Made by a program: the position numbers and the translations under genes
The notes under the pieces: model-generated
What the model was told of the DNA's origin: nothing
The model's input: only the letters and a program-made list of their open reading frames with translations
Database searches by the model: none
DNA from: a virus
DNA: 20,579 nucleotides
Virus record (IMG/VR): IMGVR_UViG_3300010149_002575
Span: 1 to 20,579 of that record
Strand: one strand, 5' to 3'
In this document: piece after piece, positions 7,005-14,254 of the stretch
How positions within the stretch are numbered: the stretch's first letter is position 1
Layout of the letters: the number at the start of each line of letters is the position of its first letter

Positions 7005-7489
7005 TACTGAGGGAACACCCTTAGAGGACAATTTTGAGAATACCTTCTCTTTTGAATATGTCCACTTAAAATAACTTTGTCTCCTGTGGTAAATGTGTAA
7101 TCACCTGCTTCTTGTGATACACTGATTCCTGACCCACCATTGTGTATATCTACAAACAACATCACACCTGGTCTCGACATACCTTGTCCAACTCTATTAC
7201 CAATTGCATTTCCTATTGCGACACCTGCTCCTGTTGCAAGTACTTTTGCTAATTCGCTTTCGTCCTTTGCAACACGATTACCAACGTAACCACCAGTAAT
7301 AGCACCTGCGGCTTGTGCTGTTTCAACATCGCCTTCTATGATAATATCCTTAACAGATATAACTGTACCGGTTACAAACGGACATGGCTCTCTGGCCTCA
7401 TCACGTTTAGTTACTTCAGGTTTAAGACTGCCACCAACCGCACAACCTGTGAGTGCTAAAATTAACAACGTACTTAATAATACTCTCAT
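7004..7489 (-). CDS. Outer-membrane lipoprotein with glycine zipper (SlyB/17-kDa-like)
   Basis: This 161-residue protein begins with a lipoprotein signal peptide, MRVLLSTLLILALTGC, with lipobox LTGC and the lipidated Cys at 16. Cys+2 is Val, not Asp, so outer-membrane sorting is likely. Residues about 58-103 form a glycine zipper with GAITGGYVGNRV and GAGVAIGNAIGNRVG, as in the SlyB/PcP and rickettsial 17-kDa antigen family. Before and after are beta-prone segments (VTGTVISVKDI and DYTFTTGDKVILSGHI). The family is bacterial, found in the Gram-negative outer membrane; a phage copy is unusual. A ribosome binding site AGGAGA overlaps the metK stop. It may stabilise the envelope during infection or be host-derived cargo; neither can be decided here. 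Confidence 0.8.
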   Translation of the reverse strand: MRVLLSTLLILALTGCAVGGSLKPEVTKRDEAREPCPFVTGTVISVKDIIIEGDVETAQAAGAITGGYVGNRVAKDESELAKVLATGAGVAIGNAIGNRVGQGMSRPGVMLFVDIHNGGSGISVSQEAGDYTFTTGDKVILSGHIQKRRYSQNCPLRVFPQ

Positions 7490-7497
7490 AATATCTC

Positions 7498-8598
7498 CTA
7501 GAACAAATTAACTTGTTCCCAAGGTAAATCTGCTTTACCAAAATGACCATAATTAGTTGTGGTCGTTAAATCTAAACCAAACAAGTCAAACCTATCAATG
7601 ATACCTTTGGGTGTTAAGTCTACTAATTGTTGAATTTCGTGTGCTAAGTCAGTTCTAACTTTGCCATCTGCATACACATAAACACTAGTTGGTTCTTTGA
7701 TACCAATAGCATAACTTAATTGTACTGTGGCATTCTGTGCTTTACCACTTGCTACAATGTTCTTAGCCAAGTAACGTGCCATGTAAGCCGCACTTCTGTC
7801 TACCTTGGTACAGTCTTTGCCACTGAATGCTCCGCCACCGTGCGGTGCGTAACCGCCGTAAGTATCAACAATAATCTTTCTACCAGTTAATCCTGTGTCA
7901 CCATCTGGACCACCAACAACAAACTTGCCAGTTGGATTGATCAAGTATTCAGTATTCTCATCAATTGGTGCATTACATTCTTGTAATGCTTTTACTACTA
8001 ATTGTCTAATAGCATCACGAGTGTGTTCAAGTGGATAGTCTTCTGTGTGCTGACTGCTACAAACAACTTTGCTAATTCTTAGAGGTGTATTAATGTCTGC
8101 ATATTCCATAGTGACTTGACTTTTGCTGTCTGGTCCTAACCATGTACTTGCTTTATTTCTTTCTTGCTCTAAAAATTTTAGAATCTTGTGACTGTAATAA
8201 ATTGCACTAGGCATGTAATCTTCTGTTTCATTACATGCATATCCAAACATCAGTCCTTGGTCACCAGCACCAAACGTGTCTGTGCCTAATGCAATATCAG
8301 GTGATTGTCCGTGTAGTTCATTGTAAACTGTTAGTGTAGCCCAATGGAAGCCATCTTGCTCGTAACCAATTTCTTTTACTACGTCTCTGACAATTTTTTC
8401 AATTGCCATTTTGTTAAATTTATCACTCTTGTACTCACCTGCCAATGTAACCATGTTGGTAGTAACCAGTGTTTCTACAGCCGCTCTGTGGCTTAGTTTT
8501 CCATCAATTAAAAATGTTGCTACAGCATCTGAAATATGATCTGCAACTTTATCCGGGTGTCCAATACTTACACTTTCGCTAGTAAATTGGTAACTCAT
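7498..8598 (-). CDS. metK: S-adenosylmethionine synthetase
   Basis: This 366-residue enzyme makes SAM from methionine and ATP. All main motifs are present: GHPDKVADHISDA near residue 13, GAGDQGLMFGYA near 110, GPDGDTGLTGRKIIVDTYGG near 230-250 and GGGAFSGKDCTKVDRSAAY near 253-272. Length is close to bacterial MetK (about 384), so it looks complete and functional. The ATG overlaps the preceding gene's stop as ATGA, with AGGAGA upstream. It heads the lipoprotein-apt-nucleosidase set. No methyltransferase lies in this window, so the SAM consumer must be elsewhere in the phage or in the host. Confidence 0.96.
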   Translation of the reverse strand: MSYQFTSESVSIGHPDKVADHISDAVATFLIDGKLSHRAAVETLVTTNMVTLAGEYKSDKFNKMAIEKIVRDVVKEIGYEQDGFHWATLTVYNELHGQSPDIALGTDTFGAGDQGLMFGYACNETEDYMPSAIYYSHKILKFLEQERNKASTWLGPDSKSQVTMEYADINTPLRISKVVCSSQHTEDYPLEHTRDAIRQLVVKALQECNAPIDENTEYLINPTGKFVVGGPDGDTGLTGRKIIVDTYGGYAPHGGGAFSGKDCTKVDRSAAYMARYLAKNIVASGKAQNATVQLSYAIGIKEPTSVYVYADGKVRTDLAHEIQQLVDLTPKGIIDRFDLFGLDLTTTTNYGHFGKADLPWEQVNLF

Positions 8599-9092
8599 AC
8601 TAAATCTCCTATGTCTAAATCTGATACCTTGTTAAACTCCTTGACAAAAAATGCACATCTGGGTTTCGGCTTATCCTCTAATGGTATTGCTAGTAAATGA
8701 CCATTTTTTAGTTTAGGAAAGTACCATTTTACATCTTGGTAAATGTTCGTTATACTTATTTCAAAACTGTCTGGTATCTTGTTACTTAATGGATTCATTG
8801 CTAATGCTCTAAACCCTCTATTGTTGAGACTTGTCAACGGCAAACATTCAACGCCGCCATAGTCCTCGTCACATAAAAGTATACTCCAATCCATTGGCAT
8901 CTGTACATTATAATCACCAATCTGTAAACAAATTGCTGGGGCATAAAAACTTTCTAAAAAGATCAATGGTAAAAAATAAAAATCAACATCATCTGAATCA
9001 CTGGCATCTAATGCACAGTATCGTAAATCATCAATTTCTTCTGGCACCGTATCTAAATCATACGGCAGATTTTCAATAGTTAATATCTTCAT
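8595..9092 (-). CDS. Conserved-looking phage protein, function unknown
   Basis: The product has 165 residues and is acidic, with an Asp-rich stretch DASDSDDVDFYF near 30. It lacks a signal peptide, membrane segment or known catalytic motif. Middle segments such as DYGGVECLPLTSLNNRGFRALAMNPL and TNIYQDVKWYFPKLKNGHLLAIPL look like a mixed alpha/beta soluble domain. It overlaps uvsW upstream and metK downstream by ATGA junctions, so it is probably made with both. I believe similar proteins follow uvsW in marine T4-like phages, but no function is known to me. Confidence 0.75.
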   Translation of the reverse strand: MKILTIENLPYDLDTVPEEIDDLRYCALDASDSDDVDFYFLPLIFLESFYAPAICLQIGDYNVQMPMDWSILLCDEDYGGVECLPLTSLNNRGFRALAMNPLSNKIPDSFEISITNIYQDVKWYFPKLKNGHLLAIPLEDKPKPRCAFFVKEFNKVSDLDIGDLV

Positions 9093-10546
9093 TTATACTC
9101 CACTTTGGTTACAGTGTGACGAAAGTTCTGCTCCTTGTAATATGTCTTTCTTTTAGTTAGGTGTCGTCTACTGTATTTTAAGTTACTTGTTATGTCAATT
9201 ATGTTAACATAATCTTTATCTTCTGCTTTTCGAATACCCCTTCCGATACTCTGTATGACTCTTACAAAACTTTTACCTGGCTCTAATAGAACCAAATTAA
9301 ATATCCTTGGTATATTAATACCAACTGCCGCAACGCCATATGTTGCAACAATAACCTTATTGTTCATCTCAGATATTTCATCATACTCAGATTGTCTATC
9401 CTTGACTTTCATACCACCACTAACAAATGCCCAATCAGGATTCATCTCAGAAAATATTTCTCCAGTTTTAATTCTATCAATTAATACTAGTGTGTTTCCA
9501 TGAGTAGACAACTCTTTAATCACAGTTGAGAGATGTGTGAGTCTATCAATGTCAGTTGTGAGCCACTTTAATTCTTGTGCATAACTGTTGAATCCTAGAG
9601 GACCATCTTGCATTTGTAATATACTAATGTCGAGGTCTGCTAGTACGCCCATATCTTGTAACTCTTTACTACTGAGCTCTCCTATAACTGGACCTAATGC
9701 ACATACACAACCAACTGCTTCATGTTCATCCTTTGGTATTGTTCCAGTAAGTCCCCAACGAATAGGAACGTTCTTAAACATACCACTCAACTGATCTCTG
9801 AGTACATCTGCTTTGGCTTTGTGTACTTCGTCTACCATAATGCAAACTACGTCCTCTAAGAATACATCTAGGTCAACTTCGGCTTCACCAGCCTTTGTTT
9901 TCTTTTCTAATACTGCAAGACTTTGCCATGTACAAATTGTATGTGTCTTGTCATATTCTTTTCTGTCACCAAACAGTACACCAACATCCATACCTAAATT
10001 CTTATAATCTTTTTCTGTTTGTACAACCAAGTCTTTGTTAGGTACAATAACAATAGTCCTGCCATAGTCTTGACACTTGTGACTAAGTACAGCAGTGATT
10101 AAAGTTTTACCTGCACCAGTTGCAATTTGTTGCAAACATTGAGGATTAGAAAGGAATCTATTAATTGCTTCTACTTGATAGTCTCTTAATATAATAGGCA
10201 AGCCTTCTGCTGGATGATTCTTTGGCCACGCAATGTGATCAAAACTACTTGCTTCAACAGGTTCAAAGTTGAAATCCCAACTCTGTCTATTATCAACTAC
10301 CTCAACATTGTAACCTTCTTTGGTTACTATTGGTAGCAGTTGATCAAGTAGGTTGAGATATGTTCTACCGCCTATATCGCAAAATCGAACACAACCATCC
10401 CATCTACCTAATTTGTATGCTGGCATATGATAAGCATACGGCAAAAAGTATTTCACTGCATCTGAAATCTTGCGTCTTGTTTTAACATCAAGTCCAACAA
10501 ATTTAACGTTGACTTCGTCTCTAATTTCTAAAGTTACTTTTGCCAT
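9089..10546 (-). CDS. uvsW: UvsW-type recombination helicase (SF2)
   Basis: This 485-residue protein is a superfamily 2 helicase like T4 UvsW (503), which remodels branched DNA in recombination-dependent replication. The N-terminal accessory domain aligns from the first residues, with KLGRWDGCVRFCD (45-57) matching T4 YGNWDGRIRLLD. Helicase motifs follow: Walker A TGAGKT (143-148), VPNKDL (168-173), Walker B DEVH (239-242), LTGT after it, and motif VI QSIGRGIRK near the C-terminus. The N-terminal match supports ATG 10546. No ribosome binding site precedes it, and a promoter -10 box ends seven bases upstream. It leads the long operon down to 3339. Confidence 0.93.
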   Translation of the reverse strand: MAKVTLEIRDEVNVKFVGLDVKTRRKISDAVKYFLPYAYHMPAYKLGRWDGCVRFCDIGGRTYLNLLDQLLPIVTKEGYNVEVVDNRQSWDFNFEPVEASSFDHIAWPKNHPAEGLPIILRDYQVEAINRFLSNPQCLQQIATGAGKTLITAVLSHKCQDYGRTIVIVPNKDLVVQTEKDYKNLGMDVGVLFGDRKEYDKTHTICTWQSLAVLEKKTKAGEAEVDLDVFLEDVVCIMVDEVHKAKADVLRDQLSGMFKNVPIRWGLTGTIPKDEHEAVGCVCALGPVIGELSSKELQDMGVLADLDISILQMQDGPLGFNSYAQELKWLTTDIDRLTHLSTVIKELSTHGNTLVLIDRIKTGEIFSEMNPDWAFVSGGMKVKDRQSEYDEISEMNNKVIVATYGVAAVGINIPRIFNLVLLEPGKSFVRVIQSIGRGIRKAEDKDYVNIIDITSNLKYSRRHLTKRKTYYKEQNFRHTVTKVEYK

Positions 10547-10553
10547 ATACTAT

Positions 10554-10582
10554 ATTTTATCTTATCTCAATGAAAAAGTCAA
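10554..10582 (-). promoter_or_regulatory. Sigma70-type promoter abutting the uvsW start
   Basis: TTGACT (10582-10577) and TAAAAT (10559-10554) are 17 bases apart on the minus strand. The -35 box lies in the last codons of the receptor gene. Only seven bases lie between TAAAAT and ATG 10546, so transcription should begin at or one base before the start codon. It probably drives the long operon from uvsW onward. Confidence 0.65.
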
Positions 10583-12178
10583 GAAGATTTTTTGTCCACC
10601 GACATTATATCCTGGAAGTATTTCAGTTACATCATCAAGTAAGTCTTGTACTGTTAAAGAAACTTCAAACTTGTCTGAAACTTTTCTTGTTAGCACAAAG
10701 TCTATTGAGGATATATCTTCTAATACTGCACCATCATATGGCCCAGGTTCTCTTTCAAACTGCCCACGGTATCTAAGTTCAGCAGTTGAATTTCCAAAAC
10801 TTGCAAAATATGACACACTGCCTTTGTACTCAGGTACTCTAGGTTGATCTGTATCTGTGTATGCTAAGAATACATTTAGACTTCCATATGGTACTGGATA
10901 CGTATCTTGGAACCTAATACCTTTTGTGTCGTACTTTCCTGTGTTTACATACTGGCTAATAGTTCCGTCATAGTCAATGTTTTCTTCAAACTTGTAACTG
11001 AACAATGAGAAACCTATGTAACCAAGTTCAATACCCATACCTTCTTCTGGTTGTAGATTTGGATTTGGTTGTACCCATGAATCTCCATACTGCTGATACA
11101 ATGTTGGATTTCTATAACTAGTACTGAAGTTACCATAAAGCCCTTCTAACTCATACCCAACACGATAAACTGTTGCATCTTCACTAATACGAGCACCAAC
11201 TTGAAAAGTATCTCTAAAGTTAATAGTTGCATAACCACTAACATTATCTTGGTTTTCACCAGCGTATTCTTCTTTGTCGTAAGTAATACCTGCAATAAGT
11301 TTTGCTGGTGGATAACCTAGTTCAAAAGATTCTCTGGCATCAAAGTAATAACGTTTTGCATCACTTTGCCAAGTGCTAACACCTTCAGTGAAGTATTCGC
11401 TATCTGTGTTACTGTAACCAAGAGTTAGATTGTTATTTCTAATACTGATATCAGTTTTCTCGCCGGACTGTAAACAATCATTTGACTGTGAAAACGATGC
11501 AGTATAGCAGTTGTCATAGTCATAATCATAATCAACATGTGACATTGCCACTGTGAATCCTAGCACATCTTTAACTGACTTAATGGTTGTGTTTTTATAA
11601 TCATCTTGTTCAGTGTTATCATTACGCACACTGTCATTGACTACATCAAACGATGTAATACTAATTGCATCAAACAGTGCTACATTTAGCAATCGGTGAT
11701 CTTCACCAATTCTTACAACACCTTGATTTGATATCTCATCATTAATAAACACAGTACCACCAAGACTACCAGAGCCATAAAGAACACCGTTTGGTCCACT
11801 AACAACTTTTACTGATTCCAACCCACTAACAATATCATGTGCAAAGTCATACCAACCTGCACCTGCATCATTAACCGGGACACCATTTCTGTAAACAGTT
11901 GTGTGTACTGTTTGAGCACCACGCTCATTGAATAATGCCGCACCGCCATAACCACCTGCAACAAATGATGTTGCTGGCATTAATGTTTCAATCAAAGAAA
12001 GATCCTGGGATACATCAGTTGCGTCTAGTATTTCTAAACTACCGACAACCACAATTTCTTCTATGTAGTCATTATTATTTTCTTCTGCCTTTAGATCAAA
12101 TGCAATCATCATCACTAACATAATAAATGCCGTTATATATAATGGCATAAAGTTTTTATCAAAATTTCCTAGTTTCAT
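10562..12178 (-). CDS. TonB-dependent outer-membrane receptor (BtuB-like plug and barrel)
   Basis: This 538-residue protein looks like a complete TonB-dependent transporter. A signal peptide (hydrophobic about 11-27, probable cut after LKA at 31) is followed by a TonB-box-like EEIVVVGS (40-47). The plug domain spans about 48-150 with RGAQTVHTTVYRNGVPVND and the hallmark LESVKVVSGPNGVLYGSGSLGGTVFI. The rest alternates aromatic residues as in a 22-strand beta-barrel. An Asp/Tyr-rich loop with two cysteines (224, 235) may be extracellular, with a disulfide or calcium site as in BtuB; this is inference. It is shorter than BtuB (614) and ends FLTFSLR, without the usual terminal aromatic residue. 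AAGAGG lies 4 bases before ATG. Substrate is unknown; cobalamin or a siderophore is possible. It is flanked by phage genes. Confidence 0.88.
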   Translation of the reverse strand: MKLGNFDKNFMPLYITAFIMLVMMIAFDLKAEENNNDYIEEIVVVGSLEILDATDVSQDLSLIETLMPATSFVAGGYGGAALFNERGAQTVHTTVYRNGVPVNDAGAGWYDFAHDIVSGLESVKVVSGPNGVLYGSGSLGGTVFINDEISNQGVVRIGEDHRLLNVALFDAISITSFDVVNDSVRNDNTEQDDYKNTTIKSVKDVLGFTVAMSHVDYDYDYDNCYTASFSQSNDCLQSGEKTDISIRNNNLTLGYSNTDSEYFTEGVSTWQSDAKRYYFDARESFELGYPPAKLIAGITYDKEEYAGENQDNVSGYATINFRDTFQVGARISEDATVYRVGYELEGLYGNFSTSYRNPTLYQQYGDSWVQPNPNLQPEEGMGIELGYIGFSLFSYKFEENIDYDGTISQYVNTGKYDTKGIRFQDTYPVPYGSLNVFLAYTDTDQPRVPEYKGSVSYFASFGNSTAELRYRGQFEREPGPYDGAVLEDISSIDFVLTRKVSDKFEVSLTVQDLLDDVTEILPGYNVGGQKIFLTFSLR

Positions 12179-12204
12179 TTTACCTCTTATTGTTATAATA
12201 AAGT

Positions 12205-12230
12205 ACCCCCCGAAGTTATCTCCGGGGGGT
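12205..12230 (-). terminator. Rho-independent-type hairpin after the AAA+ gene
   Basis: A perfect 8-bp GC-rich stem (ACCCCCCG paired with CGGGGGGT, loop of 10 bases) lies 30 bases after the AAA+ gene. On the minus strand it is followed by a loose T-rich stretch (TACTTTATT), so termination may be partial, leaving read-through into the receptor gene, which has no clear promoter of its own. Confidence 0.7.
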
Positions 12231-12259
12231 TTGTGTTGCTACACTATTGTGGGAGAATG

Positions 12260-13282
12260 TTATGCAACACGTTTCATACAGGTTGATTCTGCAAGTTCTT
12301 TCCAAGTGTCTGGACTCATTTGTCGTAAGTCAGCAATCTTGAGAACCATCCTGAGTGAAATTTCACGTAATCTTGCACTCTTCAATAACATGAAGTCTAC
12401 AATTTCAGTATTCTCATCTGGTGTCCAACCATATTCATCGAGCATACCATCACGTACAATTTGATTGATTCTTATGAAACGATCTTCCACACTATCCATT
12501 TCCAAATCAATGTAGTGACAACGTGACATCAAAGCCGCTAAGTGATCTTGAATCTTCTTAGAACGAACATTCTCAAAGTTCACGTTAGTGATAAAGATCA
12601 CGCCACCTTTGAAGTCAAACCTATCAGGTATACCTTCCCTACGCAAAGCCACTGATTCTGATTTCCAAGAAATAGTTCTCTTCTTACCGGAGTCAAGTAC
12701 TGCCTTCAACATGTTCAAGCAAACCTCGTCAAACAAGATGCTGTCACAGTCGTCAAACACAAGGATGTCACCTTTTGCTGAATTGTTGTAAAGAGTTTGA
12801 AACAAACCAATTGGTGTCATTGAGCCTTTAACAACTTCAGTTCTAGGCGGCTTGTTAGACAATTTTTGCATCATGTCATATTCGTCTAGAATCTTTTCAA
12901 CACCAAAGGACTTACCAACTCCAGGAGGGCCACTTACAATAAGACCTCTAACAACACCGTTTGCCACAGCATCAGTCATCTCATCGAGGATATTGAATCT
13001 ACGTTTGATTCTATCCATAGCCTCTTCTACAGTTTCTTTTTTCTCAGCCTTTACAGGAGTTTCCTCAGCAACCTCACCAACATACTCAACATGTTTTGGA
13101 TCTTCGAGTAAAACTCTAATAGCAGTTTTGTCTGGACCTAATACCTTGCTGGCATCTACAGTTACAAACAAACCTTTCTTACCGAATGTACTAGGCTTGA
13201 CCAACGGAAACACAGTATCAGTGATAGGTGCATTTCTGTAAGTGCCTTGGATAATTCGAACTTGCTTTTGCGTATTTTTCAT
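12260..13282 (-). CDS. AAA+ ATPase, function unknown
   Basis: This 340-residue protein has a central AAA+ module: Walker A GPPGVGKS (about 118-125), Walker B DILVFDDCD (about 172-180), a sensor-1-like IFITNVN near 241 and a conserved Arg in the following helix. The N-terminal 75 residues form a separate beta-rich domain, joined by a charged linker (VKAEKKETVEEAMDRIKRR). The ATPase part resembles MoxR/ClpX-type remodelling ATPases, but the partner is unknown. ATG 13282 is chosen over an upstream GTG because GGGAGG lies 7 bases before it. It has its own promoter and a terminator, so it is an independent unit. Related ATPases occur in marine T4-like phages, to my knowledge without a defined role. 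Confidence 0.8.
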   Translation of the reverse strand: MKNTQKQVRIIQGTYRNAPITDTVFPLVKPSTFGKKGLFVTVDASKVLGPDKTAIRVLLEDPKHVEYVGEVAEETPVKAEKKETVEEAMDRIKRRFNILDEMTDAVANGVVRGLIVSGPPGVGKSFGVEKILDEYDMMQKLSNKPPRTEVVKGSMTPIGLFQTLYNNSAKGDILVFDDCDSILFDEVCLNMLKAVLDSGKKRTISWKSESVALRREGIPDRFDFKGGVIFITNVNFENVRSKKIQDHLAALMSRCHYIDLEMDSVEDRFIRINQIVRDGMLDEYGWTPDENTEIVDFMLLKSARLREISLRMVLKIADLRQMSPDTWKELAESTCMKRVA

Positions 13283-13319
13283 AATTTTGCCTCCCACAGC
13301 AATTAATTAATATACATAT

Positions 13320-13347
13320 AGTATAACATCTTTTAGGATGTTGTCAA
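13320..13347 (-). promoter_or_regulatory. Sigma70-type promoter with inverted repeat in the spacer
   Basis: TTGACA (13347-13342) and TATACT (13325-13320) are 16 bases apart on the minus strand, in the extended context AAAAGGTTGACA shared with other promoters here. The spacer is filled by a perfect 6-bp inverted repeat (AACATC, 6 bases, GATGTT; 13325-13342), a plausible operator. It drives the AAA+ ATPase gene. Confidence 0.75.
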
Positions 13348-13352
13348 CCTTT

Positions 13353-13859
13353 TTATGCTACCTGTTTGTTAGATTCAAACCACTGAGTAAGTCCTGCATA
13401 GTTTACAGACTGCTGGTTGTCCATCAAGAACGTTTGAGCATAATCCTTCTGCTCACCACCCCTTGCCATAGTCCACGACTCTGTCTTCTTGAGGATTTCA
13501 CGACGCATGTAGCCCATGTCACCGTTATCAGAAACACGAACAGCATTCCACAACTTGCTCTCTGTGTCGAAGAACATAACAATGGGAGATTCCCATTCTT
13601 CGCATACAACTGCATCATCTTCTTCGATGCTCCAGTCCAGGATGTACTCCTCAAACATCTCGCTCTTGCTCTCAATGAGCAGGCTCAATGTAGGGATACC
13701 GTGCTGAGCAATCTTGTTGACTGCCTTGCCACTAAGACCCTCGACAACATACGTGTTGCCACCCTTGAACTTCCAGTACTGAGGACATTCGCCCTCACCG
13801 TCCCAATCATGGGCACCGTAGTTCTCTTTGTGTTGGGTTTGAATAACTAACTTTGACAT
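13353..13859 (-). CDS. Unknown 168-residue protein, GC-richer than its neighbours
   Basis: This protein of 168 residues opens MSKLVIQTQHKENYGAHDWD, then has a PQYWKFKGGNTYVVEG segment, a strongly acidic middle (DWSIEEDDAVVCEEWE) and a C-terminus rich in Gln. There is no signal peptide, membrane segment or known motif. I believe similar proteins occur scattered among unrelated phages, but I cannot give a function. Its DNA is visibly richer in G and C than surrounding genes, which may reflect transfer or high expression. AAAGG lies just before ATG 13859, and a strong promoter sits 36 bases upstream, so it is transcribed on its own. Confidence 0.8.
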   Translation of the reverse strand: MSKLVIQTQHKENYGAHDWDGEGECPQYWKFKGGNTYVVEGLSGKAVNKIAQHGIPTLSLLIESKSEMFEEYILDWSIEEDDAVVCEEWESPIVMFFDTESKLWNAVRVSDNGDMGYMRREILKKTESWTMARGGEQKDYAQTFLMDNQQSVNYAGLTQWFESNKQVA

Positions 13860-13894
13860 ACCTTTCTACTCCTGTTTTCTCAAACTATGCATAT

Positions 13895-13922
13895 ATTATA
13901 GCAAATTTACAGGTTTTGTCAA
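13895..13922 (-). promoter_or_regulatory. Sigma70-type promoter of the 168-residue gene
   Basis: TTGACA (13922-13917) and TATAAT (13900-13895) match both consensus boxes exactly with a 16-base spacer, and GG precedes the -35 as in the sister promoters. It lies downstream of the tRNA gene. Confidence 0.8.
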
Positions 13923-13959
13923 CCGGATTATTTCACTAGTAGAATCAATGACTTAGAGG

Positions 13960-14034
<75 letters not shown>

Positions 14035-14041
14035 AAAAATA

Positions 14042-14063
14042 ACCCCCAGTTGCTTCTGGGGGT
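14042..14063 (-). terminator. Rho-independent terminator upstream of tRNA-Glu
   Basis: A perfect 8-bp stem, ACCCCCAG with CTGGGGGT and a 6-base loop, is followed on the minus strand by TATTTTT, which runs up to the tRNA. It ends transcripts from the promoter at 14458-14485. Alternatively it stabilises the precursor 5' end of the tRNA. Confidence 0.8.
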
Positions 14064-14077
14064 GCTACTCTTATGCA

Positions 14078-14254
14078 CTATTTTGAGAGTCCAAGTGCTG
14101 TTGACTCGCAAGTTGTGGCTTTGTTGTTTCTCTTCTGTTCAAACCTCCACGCAACATGGGAAAATCAGAAGTTATTATTATTTGCTGTTTGCAGTACACT
14201 TAGGGAATTTACAGGACTATATCCAACCCAATTTACGAAATACCACTCGGGCAA
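14078..14254 (-). other. Untranslated or degenerate stretch with an open frame broken by TGA
   Basis: Between the 60-residue gene and the terminator no independent gene is seen. In the frame of the upstream gene, after its TGA (14255), 29 sense codons follow that read protein-like (EWYFVNWVGYSPVNSLS), then a second TGA (14165-14167), then 28 codons to TAG (14078). It may be a decayed gene end, a long 3' untranslated region, or a read-through extension. TGA is an ordinary stop elsewhere in this genome. Confidence 0.3.

Noticed and set aside
6727-7074. 115-codon plus-strand frame opposite apt
   Set aside because: Antisense to the Apt motifs; no promoter or ribosome binding site.
9160-9200. TTGACA-17-TACAGT near the end of uvsW as a promoter
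   Set aside because: The -10 is poor and it lies in codons for a conserved helicase tail.
10470-10847. Plus-strand frames across the receptor/uvsW junction
   Set aside because: They run antisense to two well-identified genes and encode Ser/Leu-rich shadow sequence.
12852-13241. 129-codon plus-strand frame opposite the AAA+ gene
   Set aside because: Antisense to conserved Walker A and linker codons; no start signal.
13338-13850. 170-codon plus-strand frame opposite the 168-residue gene
   Set aside because: Near-exact antisense shadow of a gene with promoter and ribosome binding site; the GC-rich third positions keep the opposite frame open.
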